Part shown: positions 1 through 8,278 of the stretch, piece after piece | Layout of the letters: each line of letters starts with the position of its first letter | How positions within the stretch are numbered: the first letter of the stretch is position 1 | Assembly (NCBI GenBank): GCA_937981945.1 | Contig: CALJNJ010000273.1 | Coordinates: 1 to 8,345 of the forward strand | DNA length: 8,345 nt | Source: an uncultured Caulobacterales bacterium | GTDB lineage: Bacteria > Pseudomonadota > Alphaproteobacteria > Caulobacterales > Maricaulaceae | Direction of reading: 5' to 3' | Translations under genes and position numbers: made by a program | Notes under the pieces: generated by a model | The model's input: only the letters and a program-made list of their open reading frames with translations | Told to the model about the DNA's origin: nothing | Database searches by the model: none

Positions 1-192
1 GAAAAGCTCGGCGTGATAGATGAGATCGTCACTGAGCCTTTGGGCGGCGCGCACCGATCGCCGGAAGATATGATAAAGATCGTGGGCGCCCGCATTATGA
101 GCGCCCTCGAAGAATTTTCTTCTTTGAGCGCCGAAGATTTAATCCGGCGCCGTAAAGATAAGTTTTTAAATATTGGACGGACTTTACTTTAG
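1..192 (+). CDS. accA: Acetyl-CoA carboxylase carboxyltransferase subunit alpha, C-terminal end (partial)
   Basis: This is the last 63 codons of accA, open at the left edge of the window and ending in TAG at 190-192. AccA is the alpha subunit of the carboxyltransferase half of acetyl-CoA carboxylase, which makes malonyl-CoA for fatty acid synthesis in the cytoplasm. The diagnostic stretch is near the window start: residues reading LGVIDEIVTEPLGGAHR match the conserved C-terminal signature of AccA, followed by a charged helical tail (SPEDMI, then LIRRRKDKF). The start and catalytic core lie outside the window. The gene converges on the porin-like gene: its TAG stop and the opposing TAA share the 4 bases TTAG at 189-192, so no terminator fits between them. 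Recognition is from the conserved motif and is firm. Confidence 0.93.
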   Translation, partial: EKLGVIDEIVTEPLGGAHRSPEDMIKIVGARIMSALEEFSSLSAEDLIRRRKDKFLNIGRTLL

Positions 193-941
193 AAGCCGGC
201 CGCGACGCCTGCACCAAAGAATAATTTGTTCTTCTTCAAGTCCAAATCAATATCGCCATTCAGAAGATCAATATCAGGATCGCCGATTAGGGCTGCTTCT
301 GAATTGAGCGCATAATTTGCACCTACATAAGCCGAGACGGCATCCGTAAATGCGTAGGTCAACGCGGCAGAGGCCAGGCCGTATTCATAGCTAAATCCGT
401 CACCGTCCACCAGGCCGGCATTAGCGCCGAGATCCAAAGATGTTTTCTCGCCGACTTCCAGCGAATGCCCCAATCCGCCTTCGACCGTAAATGCTTCAAT
501 TGTCAGATCATAGTAAGCATAGAGGCTGGGCGATAACGTCGTGTCATAGGCCAGTCCGCCGTAAACTTCATAGGTTCCTGCGTCGCCGTCTTTGGTTTGG
601 AAAAGCCCGCCGCCTTGAGGATAGTGATAATAAGTCACGCCGACATCAGCGGATAAGGCGTCTGACAAAGCAAGTCCGTAACCGGCGTATAAATCCAGCT
701 CATCACCGGCGAAAACAGATGTGTCGCCAATACCGGTTGAGGCCCAAGCACCGGCGTAGAAATCACCGGAGGCGATCTCGACACCCGGCTGAATGGCTGA
801 TTCAGCTAAGCTGACGCCGCGAAATACGTAATCCGTCACATAATCGATAGAAGTTGATACCGAGATATCACCCGCCTGCGCCGGTACGGCGCCTGACATT
901 GCAGCCAGAATTAATCCTGAATAAGCCCATGATTTTTTCAC
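189..941 (-). CDS. TorF-family (TIGR02001-like) putative outer-membrane porin
   Basis: This is a predicted 250-residue outer-membrane beta-barrel protein. Starting at the GTG at 941, it opens with a textbook signal peptide: KK at residues 2-3, a hydrophobic core at about 9-19, and an AQA cleavage site at 21-23. The mature part is full of alternating aromatic and glycine strands and ends in phenylalanine, as expected for Bam-inserted barrels. The block VTDYVFRGVS (residues 35-44) is the hallmark N-terminal motif of the TIGR02001/TorF family. Family members are thought to be porins; the name comes from a Shewanella protein linked to TMAO respiration, and the substrate here is unknown. An in-frame ATG at 965 would add eight residues before the signal peptide and has no ribosome site, whereas AAGGAG sits six bases before the GTG. 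It lies downstream of secA but is cut off from it by a terminator. Family call firm, function open. Confidence 0.85.
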   Translation of the reverse strand: MKKSWAYSGLILAAMSGAVPAQAGDISVSTSIDYVTDYVFRGVSLAESAIQPGVEIASGDFYAGAWASTGIGDTSVFAGDELDLYAGYGLALSDALSADVGVTYYHYPQGGGLFQTKDGDAGTYEVYGGLAYDTTLSPSLYAYYDLTIEAFTVEGGLGHSLEVGEKTSLDLGANAGLVDGDGFSYEYGLASAALTYAFTDAVSAYVGANYALNSEAALIGDPDIDLLNGDIDLDLKKNKLFFGAGVAAGF

Positions 942-947
942 TTTTGT

Positions 948-953
948 CTCCTT
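948..953 (-). promoter_or_regulatory. Ribosome binding site that decides the GTG start of the porin gene
   Basis: On the minus strand AAGGAG lies six bases before the GTG at 941-939. This is the strongest Shine-Dalgarno sequence near the gene, and it falls inside the reading frame if the upstream ATG at 965 is used. That ATG has no purine-rich sequence in front of it, and using it would put eight mostly polar residues ahead of the KK of the signal peptide. Both facts favour the GTG. Confidence 0.8.
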
Positions 954-978
954 GTTCGCGCCCATATTCAGGCGCTTT

Positions 979-998
979 TGTTCAAGAGCTGATGAACA
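979..998. repeat. Short inverted repeat in the porin leader or promoter region
   Basis: TGTTCA at 979-984 and TGAACA at 993-998 form a perfect 6-base inverted repeat around an 8-base centre. It lies 38 bases upstream of the GTG start of the porin gene. It could be a hairpin in the untranslated leader or a site for a dimeric regulator. The length is within what chance produces, so I flag it only as a visible structure. Confidence 0.35.
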
Positions 999-1032
999 TG
1001 AAACTGAGACAAAGTTCGATAGAAACCGTCAC

Positions 1033-1058
1033 AAAAAAACCGCCCTACAGGAGGGCGG
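1033..1058 (-). terminator. Rho-independent terminator of secA
   Basis: Read on the minus strand, a perfect 7-base-pair GC-rich stem (CCGCCCT at 1040-1046 with AGGGCGG at 1052-1058) closes a 5-base loop and is followed directly by seven Ts (the A-run at 1033-1039). It starts 38 bases after the secA stop codon. On the plus strand the stem is followed by CT, AA and five Ts, a poorer tract, so the intended direction is minus. It separates secA from the porin-like gene and implies that the latter has its own promoter within about 90 bases, unless transcripts read through. Confidence 0.9.
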
Positions 1059-1085
1059 CTAATTTTTGTGCGTCATTGACCTATT

Positions 1086-1095
1086 TTGATGCAAA

Positions 1096-1099
<4 letters not shown>
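1086..1099. promoter_or_regulatory. Perfect FNR/FixK-type palindrome overlapping the secA stop codon
   Basis: TTGAT-GCAA-ATCAA at 1086-1099 matches the consensus TTGAT-N4-ATCAA for FNR, Anr, FnrL and FixK regulators at every defined position. It covers the secA stop codon (1096-1098) and is centred about 151 bases upstream of the porin-like GTG. The sequence match is direct. That it is bound, and that the porin gene is its target, is inference: the distance is large and the secA terminator lies between the box and the gene. Confidence 0.5.
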
Positions 1100-3783
<2,684 letters not shown>

Positions 3784-3797
3784 ACTGGCTCCCGGGT

Positions 3798-3812
3798 CGA
3801 CGCGAGGCGTCG
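3798..3812 (-). promoter_or_regulatory. Hairpin in the secA leader next to its ribosome binding site
   Basis: CGACGC-GAG-GCGTCG is a perfect 6-base-pair stem with a three-base loop. On the secA transcript it would form 4 bases upstream of the Shine-Dalgarno GGGAG (3793-3789), close enough to affect ribosome access or RNA stability. It has no T-run on either strand, so it is not a terminator. In enterobacteria secA translation is controlled through SecM; no secM-like gene is present here. A regulatory role is inference. Confidence 0.45.
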
Positions 3813-3834
3813 TTATTCCTGTAGTGTTCGGGGG

Positions 3835-3863
3835 TGACTTAGGTATGATGGTGCGCTAAGTCA
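3835..3863. promoter_or_regulatory. Symmetric dyad, candidate bidirectional promoter for secA and the prolyl isomerase gene
   Basis: TGACTTA (3835-3841) and TAAGTCA (3857-3863) form a perfect 7-base inverted repeat with a 15-base centre, in the middle of the 113-base gap between two divergent genes. On the minus strand TTGACT (3864-3859), 17 bases, then TAAGTC (3841-3836) gives a sigma-70 layout toward secA. On the plus strand GTGACT (3834-3839), 17 bases, then TAAGTC (3857-3862) gives the same layout toward the isomerase. The predicted leaders would be roughly 46 and 28 bases. The -35 hexamers are good; the -10 hexamers are poor matches. It could instead be an operator for a dimeric regulator. 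Confidence 0.4.
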
Positions 3864-3896
3864 ATAAACGGCTGGTTTCCTTGACAGAAAAGTAAC

Positions 3897-4784
3897 ATGA
3901 CGGACGCGATAAATTCCTCGGCACCCGACAGTAAAAAAGTTCGTGCAATTGCGGCGCTGATAGCGGCAGGACTGATAGTTTTGACGGTCACAGCCCTCAT
4001 AAACTCTGCTCCAAAGCCCGATGACGGTGGTGAAGTCCCTATTTCGTCAGGTGATCGTGTTCTCGCAAAAGTGAACAATACGGCCATTTATGAAAGCCGC
4101 CTGGAAACTGTCCGGCCTTTTGTGGACGCCGCCGGCGATATGTCGGACAAAGAATTATTGAACCATTTACTGGACCAACGCCTATTATCGCAATTCGCCG
4201 CCGAAAACGGAATAAATGAAAGCGCCTTGGTCAGAGCAAAGCTCAGAACGGCCCGAGAGCAAATATTGGCCGAAACCGCCGTCAAACAACACATCGCAGC
4301 AAATGTGACCGACGAGGCCATAGCAGAGTTTTACGAAGCAGAGAAAGCGCGAACGGGACCGCAATTACAAGTCAAAGCCCGTCAGATTGTGCTGCCGGAC
4401 TATGCGACTGCAACGGAAATCATCCGAAGATTGGATAAGGGCGACACATTTGCCTCCCTGGCTTTAGCCTTTTCTATTGATCGGGCCAGCCGAGAAGCAG
4501 GCGGTGATTTAGGATTTATGAGCCGTGATATGCCGGATCCGCTTCTGACCGATAAAATTTTCAGCGCCGCGCCCGGTGACCGGATCGGGCCGGTTGAAAC
4601 ATCTCAGGGCTGGCACATAATTGATATTGTTTCCCGCCGCACCGCGCCTTATCCGTCTTTGCAAGACAGGCGCGAGGGTATAGAGGCCTTATTGGCGGCG
4701 GACGCGGTCAAACAATTATTGGACGGTCTTCGTCAAAATGCCGATGTGGAAATGTTGCCGGCCGGCACTGAAATTCAAGAGTAA
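3897..4784 (+). CDS. Membrane-anchored PpiC-type (parvulin) peptidyl-prolyl cis-trans isomerase
   Basis: This 295-residue protein probably catalyses prolyl cis-trans isomerisation or chaperones proteins emerging from Sec. It has a short charged N-terminus, one hydrophobic segment at about 17-36 with no clear cleavage site (so likely a signal anchor, periplasmic C-terminus), a helical SurA/PpiD-like region at about 52-150, and a parvulin domain at about 157-249. Domain marks are KARQIVLP (160-167), GDTFASLALAFS (182-193), GGDLGFMSR (202-210) and GPVETSQGWHII (231-242). It is far shorter than PpiD (about 620) and has one rotamase domain, unlike SurA's two. The ATG at 3897 has a weak Shine-Dalgarno, but no other start preserves the anchor. 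It faces secA across a divergent promoter region and is three bases from argJ, so an operon with argJ is likely. Fold call is firm; clients are unknown. Confidence 0.9.
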   Translation: MTDAINSSAPDSKKVRAIAALIAAGLIVLTVTALINSAPKPDDGGEVPISSGDRVLAKVNNTAIYESRLETVRPFVDAAGDMSDKELLNHLLDQRLLSQFAAENGINESALVRAKLRTAREQILAETAVKQHIAANVTDEAIAEFYEAEKARTGPQLQVKARQIVLPDYATATEIIRRLDKGDTFASLALAFSIDRASREAGGDLGFMSRDMPDPLLTDKIFSAAPGDRIGPVETSQGWHIIDIVSRRTAPYPSLQDRREGIEALLAADAVKQLLDGLRQNADVEMLPAGTEIQE

Positions 4785-4787
4785 TAT

Positions 4788-6023
4788 ATGTCAGTCTCTC
4801 CTTTTGCTCCTAAAGCCTTTCCGCGCTTGCTGCCCATTGACGGTTTTGACATGGCGGTGGCACCCGCCGGCATAAAATACAAAGACAGAGACGATGTTTG
4901 GGTATTGCGCGGCGCCAGAGGGACACATATCGCCGGCGTCTTTACAAAAAATCTCATGCCCGGCGCGCCGATCACATGGAGCCGGCGGGCTTTATTAGCT
5001 CCGAGCGCTGACCTGCCCAGGCTCATTGTTGTAAATTCAGGAAACTCGAATGTTTTTACGGGCCGGCAAGGCGACAAGGCCACGGAGTTGACAGCCGATG
5101 TCGCCGGCAAAGTCTTCGACGCCGACAGTCAAGCCGTCCTGATCGCGTCGACGGGAGTTATCGGTGAACCGCTGCCGGTTGAAAAAATCGTCAGGGCTAT
5201 GCCGGCGATGAAAAACACCATGGACGCCGATCTCTGGGAAGAAGCTGCCCGCGCTATTATGACCACGGATACTTATGCGAAGGGCGCGACCGCTGAAGCG
5301 GAAATCGCCGGCACGAAAATTCGCATAAACGGTATTGCCAAAGGCTCGGGCATGATTGCGCCGGATATGGCGACGATGCTGGCCTTTATCGCCACGGACG
5401 CCAATATCAGCCAAGGCGCGCTCCAATCTATCTTGTCAGGCTTTACGCAACTGACTTTCAACGCCATCACGGTCGACAGCGATACCTCAACGTCTGACAC
5501 CGTATTATTAGCGGCCAGCGGGGCGGCAGGTCATCCTATCGTGACGGATGCGCATGATGCCGTATTGCACGAATTTAAAAACGCCCTCCTCAAGGTCATG
5601 TTAAATTTGTCCCATCAGGTCATTAAAGACGGCGAAGGCGCCCGAAAATTTGTGACGGTCAATGTATCGGGGGCCGTTTCAGATGACAGCGCCCGCACAA
5701 TCGCCATGGCCATTGGCAATTCGCCATTAGTCAAAACGGCCATTGCCGGAGAAGATGCTAATTGGGGCCGAATTGTCATGGCGGTCGGAAAATCCGGAGA
5801 GCCTGCCGATCCCGACAAACTCACCGTCAGTTTAGGGGATCATTTACTGGCCGAAAACGGTCAATTATCTACTCGGTACAAAGAAGCGGACGGCGCCGCC
5901 TATATGAAGCGCGATCATATTGAAATTAATGTGAATTTGGGCTTGGGGGCCGGCGTATTTACGGCTTGGACATGCGATTTGACCCGGCGATATATCGAGA
6001 TTAACGCAGACTACAGAAGTTAA
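4788..6023 (+). CDS. argJ: Bifunctional glutamate N-acetyltransferase / amino-acid N-acetyltransferase ArgJ
   Basis: ArgJ transfers the acetyl group from N-acetylornithine to glutamate, recycling it in arginine biosynthesis; bifunctional forms also use acetyl-CoA. It is an Ntn-type enzyme made as a precursor that cuts itself before a threonine. The site is visible as KGSGMIAPDMATML (185-198), with cleavage expected between A195 and T196, giving alpha and beta chains. The oxyanion-hole motif STGVIG is at 121-126, GEDANWGR at 321-328, and the C-terminal signature TCDLTRRYIEINADYRS at 395-411 closes the protein. At 411 residues it is of normal length. The block at 82-91 reads NSGNSNVFTG, a slight departure from the usual NxGNANAxTG. 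The start is three bases after the upstream stop with only AAGAG as ribosome site, suggesting translational coupling. Whether it is mono- or bifunctional cannot be told from sequence alone. Confidence 0.96.
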   Translation: MSVSPFAPKAFPRLLPIDGFDMAVAPAGIKYKDRDDVWVLRGARGTHIAGVFTKNLMPGAPITWSRRALLAPSADLPRLIVVNSGNSNVFTGRQGDKATELTADVAGKVFDADSQAVLIASTGVIGEPLPVEKIVRAMPAMKNTMDADLWEEAARAIMTTDTYAKGATAEAEIAGTKIRINGIAKGSGMIAPDMATMLAFIATDANISQGALQSILSGFTQLTFNAITVDSDTSTSDTVLLAASGAAGHPIVTDAHDAVLHEFKNALLKVMLNLSHQVIKDGEGARKFVTVNVSGAVSDDSARTIAMAIGNSPLVKTAIAGEDANWGRIVMAVGKSGEPADPDKLTVSLGDHLLAENGQLSTRYKEADGAAYMKRDHIEINVNLGLGAGVFTAWTCDLTRRYIEINADYRS

Positions 6024-6069
6024 GGCGATTAACCATAAATCCTATGCATTGCTTAAGGAATCTCTCTTA

Positions 6070-6495
6070 ATGTCGAAAAAGGTTATATTTGTATCAGCCT
6101 GCGCCCTCATTGATGCTGACGGGCGTATATTGATGACAAAAAGACCTGCAGACAAAGACTTTTCGGGAATGTGGGAGTTCCCGGGCGGCAAAATGGAGGA
6201 GAATGAGCAACCGGAAGATACGGTTATTCGAGAATTAAGAGAAGAGCTGGGCATTGAGCCTTGCAGGCGGTGTCTACAACCTTTTTCTTTTGTATCTCAT
6301 GAATACGAAGATTTTCATTTGTTCATGCCTTTGTTTTTATGTCGTCAGTGGGACGGTTTTCCCCGCCCGGTCGAAGGGCAGGAGATCAAATGGGTTTTCC
6401 CGGGTCGCTTGTCTGAATTAGAATTAGTGCCGGCGGATGTTCCACTGGCACAAGAAATAAGGGATCGGCTGCCAGATGGCCGAAGGTACGAATAA
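6070..6495 (+). CDS. MutT-type Nudix hydrolase (probable (d)NTP pyrophosphohydrolase)
   Basis: This 141-residue cytoplasmic enzyme carries a complete Nudix box: G40, E46, then REL-REELGI at 54-62, matching G-x5-E-x7-REU-x-EE-x-GU and providing the magnesium ligands. The preceding MTKRPADKDFSGMWEFPGG (22-40) and the late ADVPL (122-126) are typical of the MutT branch that hydrolyses oxidised nucleotides such as 8-oxo-dGTP, but substrate cannot be assigned from sequence. I chose ATG 6070 because AAGGA (6055-6059) precedes it by ten bases and the protein then begins with the first beta strand (KKVIFVSACALID); the frame also extends to a TTG at 6049 without support. It follows argJ by 46 bases, probably in the same transcript, and its stop TAA overlaps the pilin start by one base. 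Confidence 0.9.
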   Translation: MSKKVIFVSACALIDADGRILMTKRPADKDFSGMWEFPGGKMEENEQPEDTVIRELREELGIEPCRRCLQPFSFVSHEYEDFHLFMPLFLCRQWDGFPRPVEGQEIKWVFPGRLSELELVPADVPLAQEIRDRLPDGRRYE

Positions 6496-6689
6496 TGTCG
6501 GGCTATAAAATTTTGAAAGCGCAAATAAAGAAATTTGCTGCAGATGAAACCGGAGCGACAGCCATCGAGTATGGCTTGATTGCCGCATTAATTGCCATCG
6601 GTATGATTGGCGGCCTCAGAACCTTAGGCGGTGGTGCCGGCGGTTCTTGGACCAAAACCTCTGCGGACGTTACCAGCGCTCTTTCTTAG
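6495..6689 (+). CDS. Flp/Fap-type (type IVb) prepilin
   Basis: This 64-residue protein is a small prepilin of the Flp/Tad class, the subunit of thin adhesive pili assembled through a Tad apparatus. A positively charged leader (K5, K8, K12, K13) ends at G20, followed by ATAIEYGLIAALIAIG (21-36): the G/A cleavage site with glutamate at +5 and tyrosine at +6 is the Flp hallmark recognised by the CpaA/TadV prepilin peptidase. The hydrophobic helix runs to about 41, then comes a glycine-rich turn (45-50) and a short tail ending in SALS, as in other Flp pilins. The start ATG overlaps the mutT stop (TAATG), with AAGG at 6483-6486 as a weak ribosome site, so translation is probably coupled. No tad or cpa gene is in the window. 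Its TAG stop overlaps the convergent downstream gene by four bases. Alternatively it may be a non-pilin anchor peptide. Confidence 0.88.
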   Translation: MSGYKILKAQIKKFAADETGATAIEYGLIAALIAIGMIGGLRTLGGGAGGSWTKTSADVTSALS

Positions 6690-7510
6690 TCACCGCGGAT
6701 AGCTTTCAAAGCCTGATTCAGTCCCTGTTTTGCTGAACCCGGCTTCAAAGGCTTGGGTTGACTTTCATGAGGCGACCAGCCGGTCATCCAAATTAGATCG
6801 AACGTAATCTCAAAGGGCGAACCGCCCAAAAAGCTTTCCAGCTCATCTTTGAACGCTGAACCTGCATAGGCGGGCTCATAGGCTGTCAAAACATTGGTTT
6901 CTCCAATATCCCTTAAATCATCAAACAAGGTACTGAGCGCCTTATAATTGACCCGGCAGGCATCTCTGTCCGTGACGGGCAAGGCAAATCCTACGCTTCC
7001 CAAAAGACCGGCGGCCTGTTTCAAGTCCAGCATGGGCGCAACCCGCGGAACCGCGCCGCCGGATAAAGCTTGGTCTGCGGCCAAACAGGCTCGGCGCAAA
7101 TTCAGTAAGCTCTCCCCGCCCAGCAAAACCGACAAAAACAGTCCGTCGGGCCGCAGCGCGCGCCGGGCCGCGCCCATGGCGCCCCGCAAATCATTAAGGC
7201 TTTGCAGCACTAATCCCGATAAGATCAGATCGGCTTTATCCGTTTCAAAATCCTCGGGCCAATCATTGTAATTGATGACTTTGCCGGTAAATTTTTGTGG
7301 TGGAAGGGCGGATTGAAGGACCTCTGAAAACCCCGGCAGGCCAATAATAATAACGTGCTCAAAATCCCGGTTAATACTGAGCAGTCTTTCGCCGGCGTCT
7401 TCCGCGCAGCGGCTCAGCAAAAAAGACTTGCCGCGCCGCGCCGCTCTTTCCCGTCGTAATCGCCGTAAACGTTGATTAAATATTTGCGGAGTCCCGCTCT
7501 GTTGTTTCAT
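6686..7510 (-). CDS. NDUFAF5/BioC-like SAM-dependent methyltransferase homologue with degenerate SAM motif I
   Basis: This 274-residue protein belongs to the alphaproteobacterial branch of class I methyltransferases related to BioC and to mitochondrial NDUFAF5, a complex I assembly factor. Family marks are IFNQRLRRLRRERAAR at 10-25, the post-II core LILSGLVLQSLNDL (95-108), RRALRPDGLFLSVLLGG (116-132), GETNVL (203-208) and WSPHESQPKPLKPGSAK (245-261). The oddity is at 52-63: where the family shows a D-x-G-x-G-x-G SAM loop, this protein reads HVIIIGLPGFSE, with only one glycine pair and no acid. The stretch between it and the core is also short, with NYND near 80-83. Start at the ATG 7508-7510 has no Shine-Dalgarno. 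Its start faces comF across 11 bases, and its stop overlaps the pilin gene. Homology is firm; catalytic activity is doubtful, substrate unknown. Confidence 0.82.
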   Translation of the reverse strand: MKQQSGTPQIFNQRLRRLRRERAARRGKSFLLSRCAEDAGERLLSINRDFEHVIIIGLPGFSEVLQSALPPQKFTGKVINYNDWPEDFETDKADLILSGLVLQSLNDLRGAMGAARRALRPDGLFLSVLLGGESLLNLRRACLAADQALSGGAVPRVAPMLDLKQAAGLLGSVGFALPVTDRDACRVNYKALSTLFDDLRDIGETNVLTAYEPAYAGSAFKDELESFLGGSPFEITFDLIWMTGWSPHESQPKPLKPGSAKQGLNQALKAIRGD

Positions 7511-7513
7511 AAT
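7484..7513 (+). promoter_or_regulatory. Candidate comF promoter giving a near-leaderless transcript
   Basis: TTGCGG (7484-7489), an 18-base spacer and CATAAT (7508-7513) form a reasonable sigma-70 promoter. Transcription would begin at about 7520-7522, essentially at the comF ATG, which has no Shine-Dalgarno. The -10 hexamer overlaps the start codon of the divergent methyltransferase-like gene. Hexamer matches of this quality occur by chance, so this is tentative. Confidence 0.3.
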
Positions 7514-7521
7514 CAGACCAT

Positions 7522-8262
7522 ATGGAAACTACCGGAGAAATAAAGGCCATTCGCCGGGCGCAAAAGCCCGCGCTCAACGCTGTCCTCAATATTGTGTTTC
7601 CGGCGTCGCCCAAGGCCTTATCACAATACTGGCGAAAAGTGACCTTTATTGATGAGCCGTGCTGTCATTTATGCGGACGCCCCTTCCCTTTTGATCAAGG
7701 CGCCGGAGCTCTCTGCGCGCGCTGCACGGCCCGTCCTCCCGCTTATGATATGGGCCGCTCCGCCCTGCAATATGACGCGGACAGTCGCCCGTTGATTTTG
7801 GCCTTTAAGCATGGCGGCCGTACCGTGCAGCTAGACAGATTTGCCAAACAAATGTCGCGAGCGGGGCGCCGCTTTAAAGACGCTGATTATATTTTACCGG
7901 TCCCCCTTCACCCGAAACGTCTGGCACGCCGGTCCTATAATCAAGCCGCCTTGCTGGCGAAAGCAAGCGCTGTCTATTTAGCCGGAGACTATGCACCTGA
8001 CGTTTTGTTCCGCAAAAAGGATACGCCTTCGCAAGGCGCTCAATCGGGGCGGGGCCGATACAGAAATGTCCAAGGCGCCTTTGAGGTATCAGTGTCAGGA
8101 CGCGAGAAAATAAAAGGGAAAAACCTGATCCTGATCGATGATGTTTTGACCACCGGCGCAACCGCTGAAAGCTGCGCCCGAACCCTAAAACGGGCCGGCG
8201 CCCAAAAAGTGTGGGTTCTGTCACTGGCGCGGGTTGTGAGAGACGAAGAAATCCCTACATAA
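7522..8262 (+). CDS. comF: ComF-family protein (phosphoribosyltransferase-like, with zinc finger)
   Basis: ComF proteins combine an N-terminal zinc finger with a phosphoribosyltransferase fold; they are needed for DNA uptake in naturally competent species but are also widespread in bacteria not known to be competent. This 246-residue copy shows CHLC (48-51) and CARC (65-68) as the zinc ligands, LPVPLHPKRLARRSYNQA (125-142) as the family core, and the PRPP-loop motif LILIDDVLTTGAT (202-214). The first 25 or so residues are poorly conserved, so the ATG at 7522 is the natural but not certain start: no ribosome site precedes it, and the next in-frame alternative is a GTG at 7594. It diverges from the methyltransferase-like gene with only 11 bases between starts. 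grxC follows after 16 bases, so the two are probably co-transcribed. Role in DNA uptake here is unknown. Confidence 0.92.
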   Translation: METTGEIKAIRRAQKPALNAVLNIVFPASPKALSQYWRKVTFIDEPCCHLCGRPFPFDQGAGALCARCTARPPAYDMGRSALQYDADSRPLILAFKHGGRTVQLDRFAKQMSRAGRRFKDADYILPVPLHPKRLARRSYNQAALLAKASAVYLAGDYAPDVLFRKKDTPSQGAQSGRGRYRNVQGAFEVSVSGREKIKGKNLILIDDVLTTGATAESCARTLKRAGAQKVWVLSLARVVRDEEIPT

Positions 8263-8267
8263 GGGCC

Positions 8268-8273
8268 AAGGAG
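8268..8273 (+). promoter_or_regulatory. Ribosome binding site of grxC
   Basis: AAGGAG lies five bases before the ATG at 8279, inside the 16-base gap after the comF stop codon. It is the best Shine-Dalgarno on the plus strand of this window and fixes the start of the truncated grxC. Confidence 0.8.
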
Positions 8274-8278
8274 ACTTT

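Noticed and set aside
3881..3915. TTGACA at 3881-3886 followed by GATAAATT near 3908-3915 as a promoter for the prolyl isomerase gene.
   Set aside because: The spacing is over 20 bases and transcription would begin inside the coding sequence, after the only start that preserves the membrane anchor.
4775..5426. Minus-strand open frames opposite argJ.
   Set aside because: They are complementary shadows of argJ with no recognisable domains or ribosome sites.
6049..6069. Extension of the Nudix gene to a TTG at 6049.
   Set aside because: It adds seven residues before the conserved first strand, and the only ribosome site (AAGGA, 6055-6059) lies inside it and serves ATG 6070.
6948..7271. Plus-strand open frame opposite the methyltransferase-like gene, and the similar minus-strand frame at 7874-8224 opposite comF.
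   Set aside because: Both are antisense shadows rich in K, R, P and S, with no domain signature; the opposite strands encode conserved families.
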